From the NCBI GenBank assembly GCA_020638195.1, contig JACKJC010000003.1, forward strand, positions 529,909 through 593,908: a DNA stretch of 64,000 nt, given 5' to 3'. Positions within the stretch are counted from its first letter, which is position 1, and each line of letters begins with the position of its first letter. Both the position numbers and the translations under genes were made by a program. Positions 40,925 through 47,929 of the stretch are shown here, one piece after another. The notes beneath the pieces were generated by a model, which did no database searches, had not been told where the DNA came from, and saw only the letters and a list, made by a program, of their open reading frames with translations. The DNA is from Methylobacteriaceae bacterium. GTDB lineage: Bacteria; Pseudomonadota; Alphaproteobacteria; Rhizobiales; Beijerinckiaceae.

Positions 40925-42303
40925 TGCCTTCCTATCTCGTCGCGCAAGAATCCATCGCACGACGCCTGTTCCTGACGGCCGCGGCCTGGATCCTCGTCAT
41001 TCTCGGCGTCGCGGGCGTTCTGCTCAGCGCCTATTACCGACGCACGTCGGAAGCGGGCTTCGATCAGCGTCTGAATGTCTACCTTCGCGCGTTGGTCGCC
41101 GACGTCGCCAGTTCCGGCGACGATCAGCGCAGCGATCCCGGCGAACTCGGCGATCCCCAGTTCGATCTCGTGCAATCCGGCTGGTACTGGCAGATCACGC
41201 GGCTCGACAGTGAAAAGCCGCAGATCCGCGCCTCGCGCTCGCTGTTCGCCGCGCGCCTGCCGAGGCTGGCCGAGAGCGGCGTGCCGGCCGACATCGGCGG
41301 CGCGCGTGCCGGCTACGGCGCGGGCCCCGACAAACGCACGCTGCGGATCGTGGAACGCCAGATTTCCGTTGGCGACGCCGGCCTCTATCTCGTGCAGGTC
41401 GCAGCCACCACCGAGGATCTCGAGGCCCAGATCGGCCGGTTCGAGGTCTCGCTCGCCGTCGCCTTCGCGCTTCTGGCGGCGGGCCTGCTGGCCACGACCG
41501 CGTTTCAGGTCTCGTTTGGCCTTCGTCCGCTACGCCAGCTCGAAACCGCGGTTTCCGCGATCCGGCGCGGCGCGGCTGAAAGGATCGAGGGCGACTATCC
41601 CACCGAAATCGCGCCGCTCGCGGATGAATTGAACCTGCTCGTCGCGGCCAATCGTGAGGTGGTCGAACGCGCCCGCACCCAGGTCGGCAATCTCGCGCAC
41701 GCGCTCAAGACGCCGCTCAGCGTCCTCATCAACGAGGCTGGAGCTTCCAACGATCCGCTCGCGGGCAAGGTCCGCGAGCAGACTGCGCTGATGCGCGACC
41801 AGGTCTCCTTCTATCTCGACCGCGCTCGCGCGGTCGCGCGCGCCGGCGCCATAGGGGCTGCGACCGACGTTGGCCCCGCCCTCGAGGCGCTCGCCCGCAC
41901 CTTCCGCAAGATTTATCGCGAACGCGAGATCGTCGTTCCCGCCGCCATGCCCGACATGCGTTTTCTCGGCGAGCGCCAGGATTTCGACGATCTCGTCGGC
42001 AACCTCCTCGACAATGCCTGCAAATGGGCGGCAGCGAAGGTCGAGCTGTCGCTCGGGCTCGAACCCGCCGCCGCAGGTCGCTCGCGCCTGGTCGTCACCA
42101 TCGACGACGACGGGCCGGGGCTTGAACCGGACATGCGCGCCGAGGCCATCCGCCGCGGCCGCCGGCTCGACGAGAGCAAGCCGGGTTCAGGCCTCGGCCT
42201 CTCGATCGTCGCCGATCTCTCCGGCGCCTACGGCGGCGCGCTGGCGCTGGAAGAAAGCCCGCTCGGCGGCTTGCGGGCCGTTTTGCGGCTGCCGGCGGCA
42301 TAG
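40924..42303 (+). CDS. feuQ: PhoQ/FeuQ-like sensor histidine kinase
   Basis: 459 residues. Two membrane helices (about 15-37 and 174-197) enclose a periplasmic sensor domain of about 135 residues, followed by HAMP, a HisKA domain with NLAHALKTPLSVLINEA (His259) and an HATPase with NLLDNACKW, DDDGPGL and GSGLGLSIV. NLAHALKTPL is characteristic of PhoQ/FeuQ-type kinases. It is the cognate partner of the adjacent regulator. Confidence 0.85.
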   Translation: MPSYLVAQESIARRLFLTAAAWILVILGVAGVLLSAYYRRTSEAGFDQRLNVYLRALVADVASSGDDQRSDPGELGDPQFDLVQSGWYWQITRLDSEKPQIRASRSLFAARLPRLAESGVPADIGGARAGYGAGPDKRTLRIVERQISVGDAGLYLVQVAATTEDLEAQIGRFEVSLAVAFALLAAGLLATTAFQVSFGLRPLRQLETAVSAIRRGAAERIEGDYPTEIAPLADELNLLVAANREVVERARTQVGNLAHALKTPLSVLINEAGASNDPLAGKVREQTALMRDQVSFYLDRARAVARAGAIGAATDVGPALEALARTFRKIYREREIVVPAAMPDMRFLGERQDFDDLVGNLLDNACKWAAAKVELSLGLEPAAAGRSRLVVTIDDDGPGLEPDMRAEAIRRGRRLDESKPGSGLGLSIVADLSGAYGGALALEESPLGGLRAVLRLPAA

Positions 42304-42496
42304 AGCGCGCGGCGAAAAAGTGGACGCTGCCTTTTCGCGACACGCTCGCTCTACGCATTGAAACAGATCAGCTTCTCTGCAATTGAGCGTTGCCGCTCGA
42401 TTGCAGGCGGATCCTGACGCCAGACTTTCGCCCGATTTTTTGCTATTGATGCGTCCGCCGCGCCGAAGCCCCGCTTCCGCCGATGGAGATTCGCAC

Positions 42497-42964
42497 GTGA
42501 AAGTTCTGAATTTGGCTTGCATCGGCCTCGTCGGCCTCGCTTTGTCCGGTTGCGCCTCGACCTCCGGCCCGCATGAGGCAGGCGGCACGGTAGTAGGCGC
42601 AGGCGCTGGCGCTATCGCCGGCGGCATCATCGGCGGCGCGCTCGGCGGTTCGAGCGGCACGGTGGTGGGTGCGGTCACCGGCGCCGCTCTCGGCGGCCTG
42701 ACCGGCAACGCCATCGGCCGCGATCTCGACGAGCAGGACCGTATCGCCGCGATGGAAGCCCAGGAGCTGGCCTTCGAGTCCGGTCAGCGTCGCCCGTGGC
42801 GCGGCCCGCGCGCCTACGGCTACATCGAGCCAGGCGTCGAATTCGACGAGCCGCGCGGCCATTGCCGCCGCTTCACGCACCGCATCTACATCGACGGACG
42901 TCCGCGCGCCGCCGAGGGCGTCGCCTGCCGTAGCCCGAATGGCGGCTGGCGCGTCGTGGGCTGA
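42497..42964 (+). CDS. Glycine-zipper outer-membrane lipoprotein (17-kDa antigen type)
   Basis: 155 residues. The lipobox is LALSGC (Cys about 19). A glycine-zipper domain follows (about 30-75; GAGAGAIAGGIIGGALGG), then a C-terminal conserved domain with FTHRIYIDGRPRAAEGVACR. Such proteins sit in the outer membrane and resemble the rickettsial 17-kDa antigen. GTG 42497 follows GGAG. A terminator follows. Confidence 0.82.
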   Translation: MKVLNLACIGLVGLALSGCASTSGPHEAGGTVVGAGAGAIAGGIIGGALGGSSGTVVGAVTGAALGGLTGNAIGRDLDEQDRIAAMEAQELAFESGQRRPWRGPRAYGYIEPGVEFDEPRGHCRRFTHRIYIDGRPRAAEGVACRSPNGGWRVVG

Positions 42965-42984
42965 GCCGCTACGCTCGCTCGATC

Positions 42985-43012
42985 AAAGGCCGCTGCCTGC
43001 AGCGGCCTTTTT
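42985..43012 (+). terminator. Rho-independent terminator after the glycine-zipper lipoprotein
   Basis: Perfect 11-bp stem AAAGGCCGCTG / CAGCGGCCTTT with loop CCTG, running into T residues. Confidence 0.88.
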
Positions 43013-43112
43013 CATGACCGCCTGAGACAATTCGCGCATTTGCCGAACCCTTCGGGCAGGATAGACGAATGCATCGCCCGGCCACATATAGGCTCGACAC
43101 GTTGAACGGATC

Positions 43113-43583
43113 ATGACCCGCAAACAGCGCCGCCTCACCTTCATCGCCGCCGCCCTCGGCGCGCTCGGCTGGGCGCTTGGACTAGTCCTGTTCGCCATGC
43201 GCGACAACATCGTCTTCTTCTATTCGCCGACGGAACTGGCGACCAAGCATCTTGCAGCCGGCACGCGCGTACGCGTCGGCGGACTGGTGAAGGACGGTTC
43301 TCTGGTGCGCGGCGCGGGCAAGCAGGTTTCTTTCGCGATCACCGACACTGGCGACAAGGATGTGAGAGTCACCTACGACGGCATTCTTCCGGACCTGTTC
43401 CGCGAGGGGCAGGGCGTGGTGGCGGAAGGCGCCTTGGGGGCGAATGGCGCGATCAAGGCCGACAACGTGCTCGCCAAACACGATGAGCGCTACATGCCGC
43501 GCGAGGTCGCCGACGCGCTGAAGAAGCAGGGCGTCTGGAACGAAGGCCAGGGCGCGGCCAAGGCCGCCGAAAAGGGCAAGTGA
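43113..43583 (+). CDS. ccmE: Cytochrome c maturation haem chaperone CcmE
   Basis: 156 residues. An N-terminal membrane anchor (about 9-28) and a periplasmic OB-fold domain end in the haem-binding motif KHDERYMP (His123, Tyr127). It accepts haem from CcmC and passes it to CcmF/CcmH for attachment to apocytochromes. A basic, Ala-rich tail follows the motif. The next gene is ccmH with overlapping stop and start; the ccmF gene that normally lies between them is absent. Confidence 0.93.
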   Translation: MTRKQRRLTFIAAALGALGWALGLVLFAMRDNIVFFYSPTELATKHLAAGTRVRVGGLVKDGSLVRGAGKQVSFAITDTGDKDVRVTYDGILPDLFREGQGVVAEGALGANGAIKADNVLAKHDERYMPREVADALKKQGVWNEGQGAAKAAEKGK

Positions 43584-44086
43584 TGCGTGGAATGATCATG
43601 CATCTGCGGATCGCGTTTCTGGCGCTCGGCGTGGCGCTTGGCGCGCCCATCGCCGCCCATGCTGTGCAGCCGGACGAAATGCTCGCCGATCCCAAGCTCG
43701 AACATCGCGCGCGCGACATCTCGGGCGGCGTGCGCTGCATGGTCTGCCAGAACGAAAACATCGACGATTCCAATGCGCCGCTGGCGCGCGACCTGCGGCT
43801 TCTGGTGCGGGAGCGCTTGAAGAAAGGCGACAGCGACGATCAGGTCCGCGACTATCTCGTCGCGCGCTACGGCGATTTCGTTCTGCTGAAGCCGCCGCTG
43901 AAGCCCGACACGCTCATCCTCTGGATCACGCCCGCGCTGGTGCTGCTCGGCGCGGCGGCGTTCACGATCGCGCGCATGCGCGGACGGAACATGGCGCCGA
44001 CCGCCGCGCTCACGCAGGAAGAGCGCGCCGAGCTCGATCGGCTCGTGGCGAAGTCCGACGGCGATGCGCCGATTACGAAAGCTTAA
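43583..44086 (+). CDS. ccmH: Cytochrome c maturation thiol oxidoreductase CcmH
   Basis: About 167 residues. A signal peptide (about 1-27) precedes the domain with RCMVCQNENIDDSNA (Cys52, Cys55) that reduces the apocytochrome CxxCH motif; a C-terminal membrane helix (about 110-130) anchors it. The start is one of three in-frame ATGs (43583, 43592, 43598). Coupled to ccmE. The TPR protein CcmI is neither fused nor adjacent. Confidence 0.93.
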   Translation: MRGMIMHLRIAFLALGVALGAPIAAHAVQPDEMLADPKLEHRARDISGGVRCMVCQNENIDDSNAPLARDLRLLVRERLKKGDSDDQVRDYLVARYGDFVLLKPPLKPDTLILWITPALVLLGAAAFTIARMRGRNMAPTAALTQEERAELDRLVAKSDGDAPITKA

Positions 44087-44167
44087 TCTCGCGGCCACGC
44101 CCGGGTAAGGCGGCAAACCCCATGTTCTTTTCCGACGGCGGCCGAACCGCCGAACGGAGAAGAATTC

Positions 44168-45703
44168 ATGACCGACCGCACCACCGATCCCCATCGCGCC
44201 GAAGGTTTCGCGCTGCCGCGTCCCGGCTTGCGCGCCCGCGTATTTCTGCTGGGCGCCGTCTCCGCGCTCGCCCTCGGCGGCGCTGCCCTCAATACCTCGA
44301 TCGTGACGCTGCCCGCACGCGCCGAAGCCGCCCTCAACCAGTCCATCGCTCCGGCAGGACCGGCCTCTTTCGCCGATCTCGTCGATCGCGTGAAGGGCGC
44401 GGTCGTGTCTGTGCGCGTCAAGACCGTGCAGACGGCGTCCGCCGACGGCGACGACGAACATGGCATGCCGCAATTCGCGCCCGGAGATCCGCTCGAGCGC
44501 TTCTTCAAGCAGTTCGGCGGCCGTGGCGGACAGTTCCGCAACAAGCCGCATAAGGGCATGGCGCTGGGCTCCGGCTTCATTATTTCGTCCGACGGTTATG
44601 TCGTGACCAACAACCACGTCGTCCAGAACGCGACCGAGGTCGAGATTCAGCTCGACGGTGGCAAGACGGTTCCGGCGAAGATCGTTGGCACGGACAAGAA
44701 GACCGATCTCGCGCTGCTCAAGATCAAGGACAGTGGAACCTACCCCTTCGTCCAGTTCGGCTCCAAGACGCCGCGTGTCGGCGACTGGGTCGTGGCCGTC
44801 GGCAATCCCTTCGGCCTCGGCGGCACGGTGACGGCCGGCATCGTCTCGGCGCGTGGTCGCGACATCGGCTCCGGGCCCTATGACGACTTCCTGCAGATCG
44901 ACGCGCCCGTGAACCGCGGCAATTCCGGCGGCCCGACCTTCGACGCCAACGGCCAGGTCGTCGGCGTCAACACGGCGATCTTCTCGCCGTCGGGCGGCTC
45001 CGTCGGCATCGGCTTCGCAATCCCCGCCGATGTCGCCAAGCAGGTGGTTGGCGAACTCAAGGACAAGGGCGTCGTCTCGCGCGGCTATATTGGCGTGCAG
45101 ATCCAGCCTGTCACGCAGGACATCGCCGAAAGCCTCGGCCTCAAGGATACGAAGGGCGCGCTTGTCGCCGAAGCCAAGACCGGCCCGGCCGCGGAAGCGG
45201 GCGTGAAGTCCGGCGACGTGATCGTCGCCGTCAACGGCGAGAAGATTGATGGGCCGCGCGAACTCGCCCGCAAGATCGCGGGCATTGGCCCCGACAAGAA
45301 GGTCGAACTCACCTACATGCGCGGCGGCTCCGAGAAAACCGTGTCGCTCACGCTCGCCAAGCTGCCCGGCGAACGCCAGGCCAAGGCCGATCGGGAAGAT
45401 GGCGGCTCGCCCGCTTCCCTTTCGAGCTACGGTCTGGAACTCGCGCCCGCGACGGCCGTGCCCGGCGCCGGCAAGAACGGCGTCGTCGTGGCGGACATTG
45501 ATCCCGACGGTCTCGGCGCCCAGAAGGGCCTTCGCTCTGGCGACGTGATCCTCGAGGCGGCCGGAAAACCGGTATCGAGCCCGGCCCAGGTTGTCGCCGC
45601 CCTCAAGGACGCGCGGGCTGAAGGCCACAAGGCGGTTCTGTTGCGCGTCAAGACCGGCGACGCGACGCATTTCGTGGCGCTGGCGACCCGCTCCGCCTCG
45701 TAG
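44168..45703 (+). CDS. degP: DegP/HtrA-type periplasmic serine endoprotease
   Basis: 511 residues. A signal or anchor sequence lies at about 22-53. The trypsin-like domain has the triad His150 (VVTNNHVV), Asp180 (KTDLALLKI) and Ser253 (GNSGGP). Two PDZ domains follow (about 290-380 and 415-505). It degrades or refolds misfolded envelope proteins. The gene is followed by a terminator and then a two-component system, an arrangement common in rhizobia. Confidence 0.93.
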   Translation: MTDRTTDPHRAEGFALPRPGLRARVFLLGAVSALALGGAALNTSIVTLPARAEAALNQSIAPAGPASFADLVDRVKGAVVSVRVKTVQTASADGDDEHGMPQFAPGDPLERFFKQFGGRGGQFRNKPHKGMALGSGFIISSDGYVVTNNHVVQNATEVEIQLDGGKTVPAKIVGTDKKTDLALLKIKDSGTYPFVQFGSKTPRVGDWVVAVGNPFGLGGTVTAGIVSARGRDIGSGPYDDFLQIDAPVNRGNSGGPTFDANGQVVGVNTAIFSPSGGSVGIGFAIPADVAKQVVGELKDKGVVSRGYIGVQIQPVTQDIAESLGLKDTKGALVAEAKTGPAAEAGVKSGDVIVAVNGEKIDGPRELARKIAGIGPDKKVELTYMRGGSEKTVSLTLAKLPGERQAKADREDGGSPASLSSYGLELAPATAVPGAGKNGVVVADIDPDGLGAQKGLRSGDVILEAAGKPVSSPAQVVAALKDARAEGHKAVLLRVKTGDATHFVALATRSAS

Positions 45704-45750
45704 CGCCAAGCAATCGAGGTCGCGGTTCCGCCCTGTCCGCGACCTTGACG

Positions 45751-45788
45751 ACGGCAGGCCGAGCCCCCTTTCCGGCCTGCCGTTTTTT
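45751..45788 (+). terminator. Rho-independent terminator after degP
   Basis: 10-bp stem ACGGCAGGCC / GGCCTGCCGT (45751-45760 and 45774-45783) with a 13-nt loop, followed by a T run. Confidence 0.88.
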
Positions 45789-45803
45789 CATGGAAGCGGC
45801 TAT

Positions 45804-46496
45804 ATGTCTGACATGCGACTCCTCGTCATCGAAGACGATTCCGAAGCGGCCGCCTATCTGGTGAAGGCCTTCCGCGAGCAGGGACATCTGGCCGAGCACG
45901 CCGGCGATGGCCTCGACGGCTACGCGCGCGCGGCCGAAGGCGACTACGACGTACTGATCGTCGACCGCATGTTGCCGAAGCTCGACGGCCTTTCGCTCAT
46001 TTCGAGCCTGCGTGCGCAGAAGGTCGAGACGCCCGTACTGATTCTCTCTGCCCTCGGGCAGGTCGACGATCGCGTGAAGGGTCTGCGCGCCGGCGGCGAC
46101 GATTATCTCCCCAAACCCTACGCCTTCTCCGAGCTGCTCGCGCGCGTGGAGGCGCTCGGCCGCCGCAAGGGGGGCGCTGGTGCGCAGGAGACCGTATATC
46201 GCGTCGCCGATCTCGAACTCGATCGGCTTTCCCACAAGCTGACGCGCGCCGGCAAGGAGATCACGCTCCAGCCGCGCGAATTCCGCCTGCTCGAATATCT
46301 GATGAAGCACGCCGGCCAGGTGGTGACCCGCACGATGCTGCTCGAGAACGTTTGGGACTATCATTTCGATCCGCAAACCAATGTCATCGACGTTCACATT
46401 TCGCGCCTGCGCTCGAAGATCGACAAGGGCCATGAGACGCCATTGCTGCACACGATCCGCGGCGCGGGCTATATGATCCGCGACGGCGCGGCGTGA
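45804..46496 (+). CDS. OmpR-family response regulator
   Basis: 230 residues with a receiver domain (Asp54 in LIVDRMLPKLDG, YLPKPYAFSELLARV) and a winged-helix domain (PREFRLLEYLMKHAGQVV, NVIDVHISRLRSKID). It is the partner of the kinase that follows, whose GTG overlaps its stop. Placement between degP and glnE suggests an envelope-stress or metal-type signal, but the stimulus is unknown. An internal ATG at 45813 is an alternative start. Confidence 0.9.
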   Translation: MSDMRLLVIEDDSEAAAYLVKAFREQGHLAEHAGDGLDGYARAAEGDYDVLIVDRMLPKLDGLSLISSLRAQKVETPVLILSALGQVDDRVKGLRAGGDDYLPKPYAFSELLARVEALGRRKGGAGAQETVYRVADLELDRLSHKLTRAGKEITLQPREFRLLEYLMKHAGQVVTRTMLLENVWDYHFDPQTNVIDVHISRLRSKIDKGHETPLLHTIRGAGYMIRDGAA

Positions 46497-47929
46497 GCGC
46501 GCTTCTCAAGCTCTTCCGCACGACCGCCTTCAAGCTCGCCGTCGTTTATTCGATCGTCTTCGCCGTCGCCGCGAGCCTGGTCGTGATGAATGTCGGCCGC
46601 AACGTGCGCGGGGTGCTGGAAGATCAGATTGGCGAGACGATCGACGCCGACATTCGGGGCCTGGCGGATCAGTATGCGCAGGGCGGCGTCCAGCAGGTGG
46701 TGCAATCCATCGAGCGCCGTATCCGCCAGCCGGGCGGCGACGTCTATCTGCTGACGACATTTGCGGGCGAGCCGATCGTCGGCAATGCCGCCGCGCTTCC
46801 GACCGCGACCCTTTCCAGCGACGGCCTGGTCACGACCACCTATCAGAGGCCGGGCGAACGCGAGGCGCGCCGCCGCGCGCTGGTTCGCGTTTTCGTTCTG
46901 CCCGGCAATTATCGCCTGCTCGTCGGCCACGACGTCGAGGAGGTCGAGCGCCTCCGCAAGATCCTGCGCAATGCGCTCGGCAATTCGCTCATCTGGCTGG
47001 TCATCATCGGCGCCGTCGGCGGCTTGTTTGTCGCGCGTCGCGTGCTCGATCGCGTCGACGCCATGTCCGAATCGGCGGCGGTCATCATGCGCGGCGACCT
47101 GTCCAAGCGACTGCCTGTCGGCGGCTCCGGAGACGAGATCGATCGCCTTGCCGAAAACCTGAATGCGATGATCGCGCGTATCGAGGCTTTGTTGCGCGGC
47201 ATGAAGGAGGTGTCCGACAATATCGCGCACGATCTGCGCACGCCGCTGACCCGCCTGCGCAACAATGCGGACACCGCGCTGCGACAGACGGGAGAGCCGG
47301 CAGCGCTGCGCGAAACGCTGGAAAAGGTGATCGGCGAGGCCGACGGCCTGATGCGCATCTTCGACGCGCTCCTGACCATCGCGCGCGCCGAATCCGGCAG
47401 CGGCCCAAAGATGGAGACGCTCGATATCAGCCGCATCGCCGAGGATGTCGCCGAATTGTACGAGGCCGCCGCCGAGGAGCGCGGCGTCGCCTTCGCCTTT
47501 GCCATCGAGCCCGGATTGCTCGTGCGCGGCAATCGGGAACTCATCGCACAGACGCTCGCCAACCTGCTCGACAACGGCTTGAAATACGGCGTGCCCGCCG
47601 CCGCGGGTCTGGCGCCGGAGCTCCGCCTTGTCCTACGCAGGGAAGGTCGGCGCGTGCATCTCTCCGTTGAGGATCGCGGGCCGGGCGTTCCTGCGGCGGA
47701 TCGGAATCGCGTTCTCGATCGCTTCGTGCGGCTGGAAGCTTCCCGCACCCTGCCGGGTTCGGGCCTCGGCCTGTCGCTGGCCGCCGCCATCGCCCGCCTG
47801 CATGGCGGCGCATTGCGGCTCGAGGACAATGCGCCGGGGCTGCGCGCCGTGGTAGACATGCCGGCAGCGACATTGCCGCCGTCGCAGGTCGGCCGGCAGG
47901 GAGACAAGACGCGTGCAGGCACCGGATGA
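46493..47929 (+). CDS. Sensor histidine kinase
   Basis: 478 residues. Two membrane helices (about 13-34 and 162-181) enclose a sensor region of about 125 residues, followed by HAMP, HisKA with DNIAHDLRTPLTRLRNNAD (His246) and an HATPase with NLLDNGLKYG, DRGPGVP and GSGLGLSLAAAI. GTG start at 46493, coupled to the regulator gene. The 3' end overlaps glnE by 17 bp, so all three may be one operon. Confidence 0.9.
   Translation: MSALLKLFRTTAFKLAVVYSIVFAVAASLVVMNVGRNVRGVLEDQIGETIDADIRGLADQYAQGGVQQVVQSIERRIRQPGGDVYLLTTFAGEPIVGNAAALPTATLSSDGLVTTTYQRPGEREARRRALVRVFVLPGNYRLLVGHDVEEVERLRKILRNALGNSLIWLVIIGAVGGLFVARRVLDRVDAMSESAAVIMRGDLSKRLPVGGSGDEIDRLAENLNAMIARIEALLRGMKEVSDNIAHDLRTPLTRLRNNADTALRQTGEPAALRETLEKVIGEADGLMRIFDALLTIARAESGSGPKMETLDISRIAEDVAELYEAAAEERGVAFAFAIEPGLLVRGNRELIAQTLANLLDNGLKYGVPAAAGLAPELRLVLRREGRRVHLSVEDRGPGVPAADRNRVLDRFVRLEASRTLPGSGLGLSLAAAIARLHGGALRLEDNAPGLRAVVDMPAATLPPSQVGRQGDKTRAGTG

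Noticed and set aside
42304..42496. tRNA gene in the gap after the FeuQ-like kinase
   Set aside because: I looked for acceptor and T-arm patterns and found none; the region holds only weak inverted repeats.
43490..45709. 739-residue minus-strand open frame opposite ccmH and degP
   Set aside because: Both plus-strand genes have complete catalytic motifs; the antisense frame has none and is a GC-driven shadow.
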